A stretch of DNA of 64,000 nt from Geobacter sp. GTDB lineage: Bacteria; Desulfobacterota; Desulfuromonadia; Geobacterales; DSM-12255. The position numbers and the translations under genes are program-made. Position 1 is the first letter of the stretch, and each line of letters starts with the position of its first letter. Shown piece by piece: positions 8,997-18,300 of this stretch. The stretch covers positions 1-64,000 of the forward strand of contig VFJK01000094.1 of NCBI GenBank assembly GCA_009886125.1. Reading direction: 5' to 3'. Under the pieces are notes generated by a model, which searched no databases, was not told the origin of the DNA, and worked only from the letters and a program-made list of their open reading frames with translations.

Positions 8997-9939
8997 GTCA
9001 GTACTGGTCACGGGAGGCACAGGATTTGTCGGCAGGTATCTCATTGCTGAATTACTGTCAGAAAGGATTCAGGTATACGCGCTGACTCGTGAGATGCCTT
9101 TAGACCTGCAAGGCGTACGGGCGCTCAAGGGTGATATTACTGACCCGATACCTTTGCCGGAAGACGTGTCGGCAATTTACCATTGTGCAGGGATAATCAG
9201 CGACGAATCCAGGATGCACGCCGTGAATGTCATCGGCACACAACGTATCGTTGAAGCTGCACTCGCTCAAAAATGCCCACTTGTCCATCTTTCAAGCGCC
9301 GGGGTTATCGGCCCGACACGGTCGCTTTGTGTTAATGAACTGACAGAATGTCGTCCTGTCACTGTTTATGAGAAGACAAAACTTGAGGCCGAAAAGGTTG
9401 TTCTGGAAGGGGTCGCGGCGGGGTTGCAGGCTACTATGCTCAGGCCTACGACAGTTTTCGGCGTCGGCCGCGTCCCTGAAAGAGACAGTTTCCTGCAGCT
9501 GCTCAGGTCCATCAAAAATGGTAAATATCGAAATATTGACAATGGTCAGGGTCTCTACGGTATTGTCCATGCCCGGGAGGTCGCGCGCGCAATGGTTGCG
9601 CTTTCACGAAGCGGACAAAGCAGAGGCGAAGCGTTTTTTATAAACACCCCGGTCAGTTTTCATGATTTCTCTGCCATTGCTGCAGAATCGACAGGTAGTG
9701 CTGCCCCTGGAAATATCCCGTATCTCATAGCCTATGGAGCAGCCGTGCTCTTTTCTCTGGCAGGAGCCGCCTTGAACAGGAAAATGCCCCTGACCCTGTC
9801 ACGGTTCGAAGCCTTGACCAATAAGACCATCTACTCTCAGCAGCGTCTCCTTACCGAAACTGATTACTGTCCGGCACAGCCTATCGAAAGGTATATTTCT
9901 GAAGTATGCGCCGAGTTTATGCAGAAGGGGCTTTTGTGA
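8986..9939 (+). CDS. NAD-dependent sugar epimerase/dehydratase (SDR)
   Basis: 317 aa from ATG 8986; an upstream ATG at 8917 would run 23 residues into the polymerase gene and is less likely. Extended SDR: Rossmann motif VTGGTGFVGRYL at residues 7-18, catalytic Ser in LSSAGVIG and YEKTK (YxxxK) near residue 125. Converts or reduces an NDP-sugar; product not predictable. It is one of three SDRs of this kind in the locus (also 11135 and 15006). Confidence 0.8.
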   Translation: MKHKSVLVTGGTGFVGRYLIAELLSERIQVYALTREMPLDLQGVRALKGDITDPIPLPEDVSAIYHCAGIISDESRMHAVNVIGTQRIVEAALAQKCPLVHLSSAGVIGPTRSLCVNELTECRPVTVYEKTKLEAEKVVLEGVAAGLQATMLRPTTVFGVGRVPERDSFLQLLRSIKNGKYRNIDNGQGLYGIVHAREVARAMVALSRSGQSRGEAFFINTPVSFHDFSAIAAESTGSAAPGNIPYLIAYGAAVLFSLAGAALNRKMPLTLSRFEALTNKTIYSQQRLLTETDYCPAQPIERYISEVCAEFMQKGLL

Positions 9940-9941
9940 GC

Positions 9942-11105
9942 ATGCAAGACAAAGCCGTGCTCGGAAGGAAAATATGTTTTGTGGCAACAGTCGAATGGCC
10001 GTTGAAGATGTTTCTTCATGAGCAGATCCGTGCATTGTCGCGCATGCACGAGGTCGTCGCAGTCGTCAATACCGACGACCGTTGCTTCCTCGAGAAGAAA
10101 GGTGTCTCGATACGTGTCGAGCCTTTTGATATCAAGAGAGAGATAGCACCGCTATCTGACGTAATCTCGCTGTTCCGTTTGTTCCTGTTTTTCCGGCGGT
10201 CCAAATTCGATCTTGTCCATTCGATCAACCCGAAATCCGGACTTATAGCCATGATCGCGGCCTTCTTTGCCCGAGTCCCTGTCAGAGTGCACACGTTCAC
10301 GGGGCAGGTATGGGTCACCAGGACCGGACCTTTCCGGCAAGTCCTCAGATTAATGGATTGGCTGGTCGCTTCACTTGCGTCCCATGTGGTCACGGACAGT
10401 TTCTCCCAATTGTCCTTTCTTAAAGAACAAGGAGTGCTTCCGCATCAAAAGGGTTTCGTCCCCGGGAGGGGCTCGGTGGGTGGTGTAGATGTCAGGCGAT
10501 TCAGTTTCAGCAAAGATGCCAGACGCGAAATCCGCCATACACTCGAGATTCCCGACGATGCCGTCGTATTTCTGTTCGTCGGCAGGATGAACCGCGATAA
10601 GGGGCTTCTCGAGTTGGCTGAAGCGTTTTGTCGCGTTTCGGAAACCGGCTGTCATGCACATCTCGTCATCGTCGGTCCCGATGAAAAGGGGATGCAGACA
10701 TATGTTGCCCGTATCTGTTCGGAGGTTGTTTCCAGAGTCCATTTTATCGAGTATAGTGCTACGCCCGAGAAGTATATGTCAGCAGCTGACGTTCTCTGTC
10801 TGCCCAGCCATCGGGAGGGTTTCGGGACAGTGATCATAGAAGCTGCAGCTGTCGGTATACCGGCAATAGGTTCACGGATATACGGGTTGACCGATGCCAT
10901 CGTGGAAGGGGAGACCGGGTTGTTCCATGAGGTCGGCGATGCTGAGGGTTTGTCATTGCAGATGCTCCGGCTTGCTCAGAACCCGATTGATCGTTGCAGG
11001 ATGGGGCGTTTCGCCCATGAGAGGGCAATACGGGATTTTTCCCATGAAGAGTTGACGGCAGCCATGCTCGAGTTTTATTCGAGCGTTCTGAAAGGCCGGC
11101 GGTAA
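9942..11105 (+). CDS. Glycosyltransferase family 4
   Basis: 387 aa from ATG 9942; GTG 9936 overlaps the preceding stop and has a better-spaced AGAAGGGG, so the true start could be two codons earlier. GT4 signatures: GRGSVGGVDVRRF (about residue 175), FLFVGRMNRDKGLLEL (about 200) and REGFGTVIIEAAAVGIPAI (about 290). Members with the G.GSV.GVD signature are often found beside WbpV/WreQ-like reductases in O-antigen loci, as here with the gene at 11135. Sugar donor unknown. Confidence 0.84.
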   Translation: MQDKAVLGRKICFVATVEWPLKMFLHEQIRALSRMHEVVAVVNTDDRCFLEKKGVSIRVEPFDIKREIAPLSDVISLFRLFLFFRRSKFDLVHSINPKSGLIAMIAAFFARVPVRVHTFTGQVWVTRTGPFRQVLRLMDWLVASLASHVVTDSFSQLSFLKEQGVLPHQKGFVPGRGSVGGVDVRRFSFSKDARREIRHTLEIPDDAVVFLFVGRMNRDKGLLELAEAFCRVSETGCHAHLVIVGPDEKGMQTYVARICSEVVSRVHFIEYSATPEKYMSAADVLCLPSHREGFGTVIIEAAAVGIPAIGSRIYGLTDAIVEGETGLFHEVGDAEGLSLQMLRLAQNPIDRCRMGRFAHERAIRDFSHEELTAAMLEFYSSVLKGRR

Positions 11106-11134
11106 AGAAAAATCCGTCTACAAGTGAGGTCGAA

Positions 11135-12103
11135 GTGCAGAAGACTATCCTGATAACCGGCGCGACCGGATTTGTCGGCTCAGCCCTGATAAAGCGACTA
11201 CTGCGCGAGACTTCCTGTCTGAGAGCAACGGTTCTGGAAGGAGAGGATACTGGGCACCTCCCTGCAGAAGTTGCGAAGTATCCAGTCGGGCCTCTGTCAG
11301 AGACCTGCGACTATACTGAAGCCCTGCACGGTGTCGATACCGTGATTCATCTCGCAGCCCGCGTCCATGTCATGCAGGAGAATGCGGCGGATCCTCTGCA
11401 GGAGTTCCGCAAGGTAAATCTTCATGGAACTGAACGGATTGCCAGGCAATCAGTGCAGTCCGGCGTCAAGCGCTTCGTGTTCCTGAGTACAATCGGTGTC
11501 AATGGGGACAATTCCGAGATATCTCCTTATTCTGAGTCTGATCAGCCACTGCCGCATAACCCGTATTCTCTTTCGAAATATGAGGCAGAGCAGGCGCTGA
11601 TGGAGATCTCGAGGTCCGAAGGGCTCGAAGTCGTCATTATCCGCGCACCTCTGGTGTATGGCCCTGGAAACCCGGGGAATTTTCTCACATTTCTCAGGGT
11701 CGTGTCGCAAAGGATTCCGTTGCCACTTGCATCGGTCCAAAATCGACGCAGTCTGATATTTGTCGGTAACCTGGTTGAAGCGTTGACAATATGTGCGTTT
11801 CATCACGATGCCGCCGGGAAAACATATCTCGTTTCCGATGGGGCTGATATTTCCATGCCGGAACTGATCCGTCTGACATCCGGATATCTTGGCGTCTCGG
11901 CACGACTGTTCCCGGTCCCTGTACCTCTCTTACGGTTTGGAAGCATGCTTCTTGGTAAAACCGGAGTGTACAACCGACTGGCGGGGGCATTAACCGTAAA
12001 CTGTTCCCGTATAGTCGGAGAACTTGGATACACCCCTCCGTATTCGGTAGAAGAGGGGGTGAAGTTGACCGCCGAATGGTACAAGTCGAGTCAAGGCCGA
12101 TGA
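11135..12103 (+). CDS. NAD-dependent epimerase/reductase, WbpV/WreQ-like
   Basis: 322 aa from GTG 11135 behind GAGGTCGAA. Extended SDR: ITGATGFVGSAL at residues 5-16, Ser in FLSTIGVNG and YSLSK (YxxxK) near residue 146. By family and context it may be the 4-keto reductase that turns the WbpM product into UDP-QuiNAc, working with the 4,6-dehydratase at 18301 and the phosphoglycosyl transferase at 17608. It could instead be a UDP-hexose 4-epimerase. The class call is firm; the substrate is inferred. Confidence 0.78.
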   Translation: MQKTILITGATGFVGSALIKRLLRETSCLRATVLEGEDTGHLPAEVAKYPVGPLSETCDYTEALHGVDTVIHLAARVHVMQENAADPLQEFRKVNLHGTERIARQSVQSGVKRFVFLSTIGVNGDNSEISPYSESDQPLPHNPYSLSKYEAEQALMEISRSEGLEVVIIRAPLVYGPGNPGNFLTFLRVVSQRIPLPLASVQNRRSLIFVGNLVEALTICAFHHDAAGKTYLVSDGADISMPELIRLTSGYLGVSARLFPVPVPLLRFGSMLLGKTGVYNRLAGALTVNCSRIVGELGYTPPYSVEEGVKLTAEWYKSSQGR

Positions 12104-12175
12104 TGAAGTGTTGTTAAGATCACTGCTCGTTACTTCGGATGCCGTTCTGATATGTGGCCGGTGCTCAAATATCCC

Positions 12176-12181
12176 TATACT
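12176..12181 (+). promoter_or_regulatory. Possible -10 box (TATACT) ahead of the Gtr-like gene
   Basis: TATACT sits 28 bases upstream of the earliest possible start. No good -35 is seen (TGTGGC at 17-bp spacing), so this is only a candidate promoter in the 106-base gap after the SDR gene. Confidence 0.25.
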
Positions 12182-12185
12182 AGTC

Positions 12186-13902
12186 TGATCAACCGATCAA
12201 AAGGTGAGAATGTTAACAAGAATATTCAATAAATACCCGCTGTTGATACTGCTGTTTTTTTTCTTTATTATCAATATTGTTATTCTTTCGAACGTTCCCC
12301 TGTATGGAGATGAACTCTCCTTCGCGGAGTACATTCCAGTTTATCAGACCAGATTCCATCAGTATTTCATAGATAACTTCATGCAGTACAAGTTCTATCG
12401 TGTATTGGGTAATCCACTGTGTTATATCGGTGCATATATCTCTCATGGATCGCCGCTAAAATTGTCTGCAATTTTTACCGTTACGGCAATGTTGCTGATA
12501 GCAGGCTATTCACATCTATATGCAAAATGCTTCATGCAACGCAAGAACCTCTCGTATATTCTTACTGGCATACTGTGTCTATCATTCCCGTTCTCGTACT
12601 ATATCGTCATCGCAAGAGCTGGATACCATGAACTTGTGACATTGTCGTTAGTGTTGATGTGTATCTATAGTACGTCCAGATATGTACAAACAGATAAAAG
12701 GCAATATATGTTCATTGCCGTTTTTGTATATTTTATTTCTTTGTATGTATATGAAGCATCACTGATGATGTCACTATATCTGGTTATTTTCGTTGCCAGC
12801 CAGGTTACAAAAAAACGATTCCTGAGTTCGAGGAATCTTTCATTCGCGGTACTGTTGCTGATCGGGATGATGGTCTACCTTTATCATCAGTTCAGCTATT
12901 TGCAATCACAGCCTAAGCTTTCTGATTCAATGGCGATTTATGCTCCCTATAATGTCGGATTGACGATCAAGGAGCAGTTGTTGAGAGTGGTTTTGTATTT
13001 TGCATATCATGTCAAATGGTCACTCTATTATCTTTACAATTTTTCCACGTCCATAACCCTGGTCGATACCTGTCTGATTGCCGTTTTCATCCTGTTGACG
13101 GCAACCGTGCTGTGGAGATCGCTGTCAAACCCTTTAACCTATCCGGACCGTGAGGTTTCACGGTCATTGATATTCAACGGCATCAGCCTGTTTGTCTGTT
13201 CTTTCGGACTTTGGGCGTATTACTGGATTTTCAAGAAATCCATCGTCCTGCCGCCATTTTACAATTTTCTCTTGCCGGCGATCGGTATCTCCGTGGCGTT
13301 GACCGGTTGGATATCCCTGTTCTCGGTGCGAATAACCAGTAATCGGGTTCTGAAGTCGTTCGTGTTCGCCATCATTATCACCGCGTTTACGACCAATATA
13401 ATATTTTTTCTTTCGTCAAGGCTTGCGATCATCAACTCGGTGAACGAGATTCAGGGGTATGCACGACTGATCAATGACAAGTACGGTCTGCAGGCACAAC
13501 AGTTCAAGAACATCGTATTGCTTGACTTGCCTGTGGAATCAGGCTATGCAAGGCGCAAGGGACGATACGAATATTCACTTATTATGTCTTTGAATAAATT
13601 GAATCCCAACTGGAAACAGCTGAGCATCATTTCCAATGTCTGCAAGAACGATGCAGATGAAAAGATAACGATCTCTCCGTACATGATTCCGGTCAAGGTA
13701 GATGATCTGCTGATAGTATCGTACAATCAGGATCATCATGATTTTGAGCGACGTGGTCCGAGCTCGTGTGCTGATGCTCTGAAGCAGTCGAAATCCGATC
13801 CATGCAAACTGGGATTCATGAACTATGAGATCTCGTATAGTACCGAGAAGGAAAATATAATAATGAGAAAACGCCTATAGGCGTTGATCAATCCGATCAA
13901 AA
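12186..13902. repeat. Near-identical short direct repeats flanking the Gtr-like gene
   Basis: TGATCAACCGATCAAAA at 12186-12202 and TGATCAATCCGATCAAAA at 13885-13902 differ by one inserted T and bracket exactly the AT-rich gene 12210-13880. A 14-bp perfect palindrome (ACGCCTATAGGCGT, 13871-13884) spans the stop codon just before the second copy. They could be recombination footprints or paired regulatory sites. Confidence 0.5.
12210..13880 (+). CDS. GT-C-like multi-pass membrane glycosyltransferase (Gtr-type)
   Basis: 556 aa from ATG 12210 (GTG 12204 is an alternative). About 10-11 hydrophobic helices followed by a soluble tail of about 150 residues. An acidic YGDE motif in the first periplasmic loop (about residues 31-34) fits the catalytic Asp/Glu of GT-C enzymes that use polyprenyl-phosphate sugars. 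A GtrB-like enzyme lies next at 14014, so this pair could add a side-branch sugar to O-antigen. The coding sequence is visibly more AT-rich than neighbours, and near-identical 17-18 bp sequences flank it, both hinting at later acquisition. No close family recognised. Confidence 0.6.
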   Translation: MLTRIFNKYPLLILLFFFFIINIVILSNVPLYGDELSFAEYIPVYQTRFHQYFIDNFMQYKFYRVLGNPLCYIGAYISHGSPLKLSAIFTVTAMLLIAGYSHLYAKCFMQRKNLSYILTGILCLSFPFSYYIVIARAGYHELVTLSLVLMCIYSTSRYVQTDKRQYMFIAVFVYFISLYVYEASLMMSLYLVIFVASQVTKKRFLSSRNLSFAVLLLIGMMVYLYHQFSYLQSQPKLSDSMAIYAPYNVGLTIKEQLLRVVLYFAYHVKWSLYYLYNFSTSITLVDTCLIAVFILLTATVLWRSLSNPLTYPDREVSRSLIFNGISLFVCSFGLWAYYWIFKKSIVLPPFYNFLLPAIGISVALTGWISLFSVRITSNRVLKSFVFAIIITAFTTNIIFFLSSRLAIINSVNEIQGYARLINDKYGLQAQQFKNIVLLDLPVESGYARRKGRYEYSLIMSLNKLNPNWKQLSIISNVCKNDADEKITISPYMIPVKVDDLLIVSYNQDHHDFERRGPSSCADALKQSKSDPCKLGFMNYEISYSTEKENIIMRKRL

Positions 13903-14013
13903 TCATGTGATGTAAGACACCGATGAAAAAGTTGAGCTGTATAAAATACGACTTATGCAAACGTATCGACATTAAACAGATCATGTCTAGTAAATGAACG
14001 TTTGGGGTACATT

Positions 14014-14967
14014 ATGGAGAAGACAGTTTCCATCCTCGTTCCTTGTCATAATGAGCAGGATAATCTGCATGAATTGTATGCAAGGCTCACTGCGGTGATG
14101 AGTAGTCTTGATTATGGTTATTCCATCATCTTGATAGACGATGGTAGCACCGATCGTTCAATTGAGCTGATGACGAATCTGACTAGGCAGGATGAGCGGG
14201 TATGCGTACTTGAGTTCTCGAGGAATTTCGGACACCAGGCTGCATTATGCGCCGGTCTTGATTTTGCTGATGGAGATGCAGTCATCATGATGGACGGAGA
14301 TCTGCAACACCCTCCGGAGATGATTCCGGTGCTGATATCAAAGTGGTGTGAAGGGTATGAAATCGTTTCGACTGTCCGTAACGACCCGTCCCAGACCCCT
14401 GTCTACAAAAAGCTGACGGCTTCGTTATTTTATAAGATCATCAATATCCTTGCCAAGATCAACATCCCTCCCAACAGTGCCGATTTCAGGCTCCTGGACC
14501 GAAAAGTCGTCTTGCAGTTCAGAAGGCTCAATGAGAAGACTAAGTTTTTCAGGGGGCTGGTCAACTGGGTAGGTTACAGGCAGTTCATCATACCTTATGA
14601 CGCGGAACCAAGACAAGCAGGGACGTCAAGTTATACCTTGATGAAGATGTTACGGCTTGCTCTGGATGGTATCACCTCGTTCTCATCATTCCCGTTGCAG
14701 ATTTCTACCTTGATCGGCATCGTCGTCTCATCATTAAGTTTTGTGTATGCAGGGTATGCGATATATATGAAACTGTTCACCAACCTGGCGTTCTCAGGGT
14801 GGGCTTCGGTCCTGGTATCGGTCTTGTTTCTCGGGGGCATTCAGCTCCTGAGTATCGGCATCATCGGCGAATATATAAACAGGATATATACTGAGACGAA
14901 AGCACGTCCGACCTACATCATCAGATCGGTCCATGCGATAAACCCGGACCCTGCCCTGAAAGAATAG
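14014..14967 (+). CDS. GtrB-like polyprenyl-phosphate glycosyltransferase (GT2)
   Basis: 317 aa from ATG 14014; a TTG at 14002 is less likely, since GGGG at 14004-14007 serves the ATG. GT2 domain: VPCHNEQDN, LIDDGSTDRS, MMDGDLQHPP (DxD-type metal site near residue 93), with two C-terminal helices near residues 225-290, the layout of GtrB/DPM1-type enzymes. It charges undecaprenyl phosphate with a sugar on the cytoplasmic face for later use by a GT-C enzyme, here probably 12210. No GtrA-like small flippase is seen nearby. Confidence 0.84.
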   Translation: MEKTVSILVPCHNEQDNLHELYARLTAVMSSLDYGYSIILIDDGSTDRSIELMTNLTRQDERVCVLEFSRNFGHQAALCAGLDFADGDAVIMMDGDLQHPPEMIPVLISKWCEGYEIVSTVRNDPSQTPVYKKLTASLFYKIINILAKINIPPNSADFRLLDRKVVLQFRRLNEKTKFFRGLVNWVGYRQFIIPYDAEPRQAGTSSYTLMKMLRLALDGITSFSSFPLQISTLIGIVVSSLSFVYAGYAIYMKLFTNLAFSGWASVLVSVLFLGGIQLLSIGIIGEYINRIYTETKARPTYIIRSVHAINPDPALKE

Positions 14968-15005
14968 AAGTGGGGCAGGTCGATAACCGTCTTATCGAGG
15001 GGTTC

Positions 15006-15992
15006 ATGATATTCTTGACAGGCGTCAACGGTTTTTTGGGGAGCCATGTTGCATTCAAGCTTGCGACCGCAGGCCACCGTGTGATTGCACTGACCCGGAA
15101 CGGTGACGTACCCGAACTTCTTACGGACAGTGCGATAGAGTACTGTCGCGGTGATCTCTGTGACACTGCGTCGTATGAGGACGTACTGAGCAGATGCGAT
15201 ACCGTAATCCATACTGCCGCACTGGCTTCCTTCGATGCCGCTGACCTTGGGGACTATTACAGGATTAATCACGTTGGGACCAGAATGTTGCTTGAGACGT
15301 CCTACAATCGTGGCGTCAGGAGGTTCATCCATACGAGCACACGCGGAGTACTCGGTGTTGCCGCTCAGCCCGAATTATCCGATGAATCCTGTCCACTTCC
15401 GTCCCCCGAAAAAGCTGATGATTATGTGAAGTCCAAATGGCTTGCCGAGAGGGAAGTGCGGGAGTTTTCACAACTGCACGATATGGACTGCATCATCCTC
15501 TCCCCGACTGCATTGATCGGGGCACATGATCGTAAGCCGACTCCCATAGGCCGGGTCGTTCTCTCTTTCCTGCAACAGAAGACACCGTTTTACATGGACG
15601 GCGGGTTAAACTTGGTAGACGTCGAAGACGCTGCTGACGCTTTCGTGGCGGCTCTCTCCCTCGGAGAGAACGGTCATACCTATATACTTGGGAATGTCAA
15701 TATCCCTCTGTACGAGTTATTCAAAAAACTTTCCGAAATAGCTTCCGTTCCTCTTCCCAGGATCAGAATTCCTTTCCTTGCCGCCTATATTGGTTCGTAC
15801 ATGATGGTCGCAACATCAAAGCTTACCCGCAAGGCTCCTTTTGCGACTCCGAAAAAGGTTGTTTCCCTGTTCAGGAACCATTCTTATTGCAAGAGTTCAA
15901 AGGCCCAACAAGCATTCAATGTGCCGGATACACCTCTAGATGTTACGTTAATGAGAACATGTTCCTGGTTTAAGGAAAATTCATACATATAA
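15006..15992 (+). CDS. NAD-dependent epimerase/dehydratase (SDR, 3-beta-HSD-like)
   Basis: 328 aa from ATG 15006, preceded by GAGGGG at ideal spacing. Motifs: LTGVNGFLGSHV at residues 4-15, catalytic Thr/Ser in HTSTRGVLG, and YVKSK near residue 141. Similar to hopanoid-associated-sugar or dihydroflavonol-reductase-like SDRs. It lies 12 bases before the radical SAM gene and after gtrB, suggesting these three modify one sugar or lipid. Substrate unknown. Confidence 0.77.
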   Translation: MIFLTGVNGFLGSHVAFKLATAGHRVIALTRNGDVPELLTDSAIEYCRGDLCDTASYEDVLSRCDTVIHTAALASFDAADLGDYYRINHVGTRMLLETSYNRGVRRFIHTSTRGVLGVAAQPELSDESCPLPSPEKADDYVKSKWLAEREVREFSQLHDMDCIILSPTALIGAHDRKPTPIGRVVLSFLQQKTPFYMDGGLNLVDVEDAADAFVAALSLGENGHTYILGNVNIPLYELFKKLSEIASVPLPRIRIPFLAAYIGSYMMVATSKLTRKAPFATPKKVVSLFRNHSYCKSSKAQQAFNVPDTPLDVTLMRTCSWFKENSYI

Positions 15993-16004
15993 TATAGGCT
16001 GAAT

Positions 16005-17399
16005 ATGAAAAAGCGTGTCGTTCTGGTCAATCCACCGAATGAAAAAACAATATTGAGGGATATGTACAGCAGTACCATATCAAAGGGTCTGTATAACTGG
16101 CCGTGTACCGATCTGCTCGTGATATCGGGAGTATTGAAAGATGAATTTGATGTGACATTCCTTGATGCTAATACACTGCGAATGTCACTGGGCGAGACTC
16201 TCGAAAGAATAGCCGTGATCGATCCGTTGGCAGTTGTGTGTGCGATCGGTAATTCTGTTAAGAACGACGACTACGATTTTATCCGACGACTGAGAGAGCG
16301 GATCCAGTCTATAACGATCTGCGGCACGGGAGGAATCCTCTTTCACAATGCAGAGAACGAAATGAGGGCACTGCCAGAAATCGATGCTTGTCTGTTGAAT
16401 TTCACCTCTAACGATATCGTCAAATTCCTTAAGGGTGAGTTCTCTGGCATGAACAATATCGTCTACCGTCACAATGGTGAAATAGTCCATGCAGCTGTAG
16501 AGACGAACCCGAACGGCTTCTCTTATCCTGTCCCGCTTCATGAACAACTCCCCCTCCACAGATACAGACTATCACATGGTAAGGCGAAGCCGCTTACATC
16601 TGTTTTGACAAGCTACGGATGTCCGGCAACGTGTCGTTTCTGTGTCGCCGGGAAGATTAGTTACAGTTACCGGAGTCCGGACAATATCATCGAGGAGTTG
16701 GACTCGATCCACCGGATTGGTGTAAAGGAGGTCTTCTTCAGGGATAATGCGTTCTGTTCCAGCCGCAATCAGGGTAATGAATTACTTGATAGGATGATCG
16801 AACGACAGTACGGTTTCAGCTGGATAGCCGATGTCAGGGCTGTGACCCTGGATAGTGAGACCGTCTGGAAGATGAAGCGGTCGGGGTGCCACGCACTGCA
16901 TATAGGAGTAGAAAGCGGAAGCCCGGAGATACTTCGGAAGTACAATAAAGGAGCTACTCTTGACCATATCAGGAGTGCGTTTGCGCTATGTAAGGAAAAT
17001 GGGATCAAGACGGTGGGATATTTCATTATCGGCCTGCCCGGAGAGAAAACCGAAGATGTCATGAAAACCATTGATCTGTCCATTGAGCTTGATTGCGATT
17101 ACGCCTCATTCAATATCGCACTGCCGATAGTAGGTACAACACTATGGGAAGAATCAGTCAAAATGGGCTGGATAGACAATAACACCGACACCATTTATGA
17201 TGGGTCTCTCAATGCTCAGATTAATTCAGGGGACATCTCGAATGAAGAAATATCTGCATTACGGGATGAAGCCTATAAGCGATTCTATCTACGACCGTCT
17301 TATTTCTTAAAGAAAATTACAGGAATTCGGAACATATACCAATTCAAGATGTTAGTTCTGGAATTTATTAATATGATAAGAAATAAATTATCTGTTTAA
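16005..17399 (+). CDS. B12-binding-domain radical SAM enzyme in the O-antigen locus
   Basis: 464 aa. The N-terminal Rossmann-like region (about 1-150) starts KKRVVLVNPPNEK as in B12-binding radical SAM proteins, though the usual DxHxxG is not evident. The radical SAM core has CxxxCxxC in GCPATCRFC (about residue 205), then GVESGSPEILRKYNKG and GLPGEKTEDV further on, typical of the class B methyltransferase/BchE-like group. Co-directional with the SDR at 15006. May methylate or rearrange a sugar or its lipid carrier; no specific reaction can be assigned. Confidence 0.78.
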   Translation: MKKRVVLVNPPNEKTILRDMYSSTISKGLYNWPCTDLLVISGVLKDEFDVTFLDANTLRMSLGETLERIAVIDPLAVVCAIGNSVKNDDYDFIRRLRERIQSITICGTGGILFHNAENEMRALPEIDACLLNFTSNDIVKFLKGEFSGMNNIVYRHNGEIVHAAVETNPNGFSYPVPLHEQLPLHRYRLSHGKAKPLTSVLTSYGCPATCRFCVAGKISYSYRSPDNIIEELDSIHRIGVKEVFFRDNAFCSSRNQGNELLDRMIERQYGFSWIADVRAVTLDSETVWKMKRSGCHALHIGVESGSPEILRKYNKGATLDHIRSAFALCKENGIKTVGYFIIGLPGEKTEDVMKTIDLSIELDCDYASFNIALPIVGTTLWEESVKMGWIDNNTDTIYDGSLNAQINSGDISNEEISALRDEAYKRFYLRPSYFLKKITGIRNIYQFKMLVLEFINMIRNKLSV

Positions 17400-17607
17400 A
17401 ATCATCAACCCGGTTGACATGTGGTCCTCTGCGGCCCGGCAACCGGTCGATCAATTCTTCAGAACCTAGGGTTTGGTTGGCTGCGTCTAATGAAGCTGAT
17501 GAAAAAACAAGGATGCTTTCTACTATTTTGAGCTTGAACAATAACAACGGTATCCTGCATAATGCGCCCGCTTGACGAATCCTATCCCTAACGCCTGTAG
17601 GTAACTT

Positions 17608-18186
17608 ATGACCCCCGGCCTGTATTTGAAGAGACTGTTCGACATAACCTGCTCGCTGCTGGCCCTTATTGCGCTCTCTTTACCCATGCTGTTCATTGCA
17701 CTGGCTGTCAAGTTTACCTCGGCTGGTCCAGTGCTGTATTGGTCTGACCGTGTCGGGTACAATAATGTCATATTTAAAATGCCCAAATTTCGCACAATGC
17801 TGACAGGCACTCCCGCTGTAGCCACACATCTGCTTGATGACCCGGACCGCTGGTTGACGCCAATCGGTAAATTCCTCCGCAAATCAAGCCTGGATGAACT
17901 CCCCCAATTATTCAGCATTGTTACGGGTGAGATGAGTATAGTCGGACCGAGACCGGCACTGTTCAATCAGAATGACTTGATCGAACTCAGGACAGCAAAA
18001 GGAGTTCACCTTTTGACACCTGGTCTGACCGGACTTGCGCAGATTAGCGGCCGAGATGACCTCCCCATTCCAGTTAAGGTTGATTTTGATGAATACTACC
18101 TCAGAAACCGTACCTTTTTTCTTGATATCCAGATTGTGGTTATGACCTTCGTCAGAGTTTTGAAAACTGAAGGAGTGAAGCATTAA
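17608..18186 (+). CDS. Initiating phosphoglycosyl transferase (PglC/WcaJ-type core)
   Basis: 192 aa, the minimal monotopic phosphoglycosyl transferase without the N-terminal membrane bundle. Seen: N-terminal KRLFDITCSLLAL re-entrant helix, KFRTM, SLDELPQL with the catalytic Asp-Glu pair near residue 94, and VGPRPALF. It transfers a sugar-1-phosphate from UDP-sugar to undecaprenyl phosphate, starting the repeat unit. The following WbpM-like dehydratase suggests a QuiNAc- or bacillosamine-type first sugar. The 208-base gap upstream has no gene. Confidence 0.88.
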   Translation: MTPGLYLKRLFDITCSLLALIALSLPMLFIALAVKFTSAGPVLYWSDRVGYNNVIFKMPKFRTMLTGTPAVATHLLDDPDRWLTPIGKFLRKSSLDELPQLFSIVTGEMSIVGPRPALFNQNDLIELRTAKGVHLLTPGLTGLAQISGRDDLPIPVKVDFDEYYLRNRTFFLDIQIVVMTFVRVLKTEGVKH

Positions 18187-18231
18187 TACACTTATCCCCA
18201 GCTGACTTGAAACGAGCCAAACGCAATTAAC

Positions 18232-18260
18232 TTGCTAAAAACAACACTTTGTTTTAATCT
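18232..18260 (+). promoter_or_regulatory. Candidate sigma70 promoter for the WbpM-like gene
   Basis: TTGCTA (18232-18237), 17-bp spacer, TAATCT (18255-18260), 40 bases upstream of the start at 18301. Reasonable but not strong; the upstream gene may also read through. Confidence 0.4.
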
Positions 18261-18300
18261 CTTAAGCCACTTAAACAGTTCAAAAGAGGTTTTATAACCT

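Noticed and set aside
17411-17452. CCGGTTG...CAACCGG inverted repeat after the radical SAM gene as terminator
   Set aside because: Only a 7-bp stem with a long loop and no T run; not enough to call a terminator.
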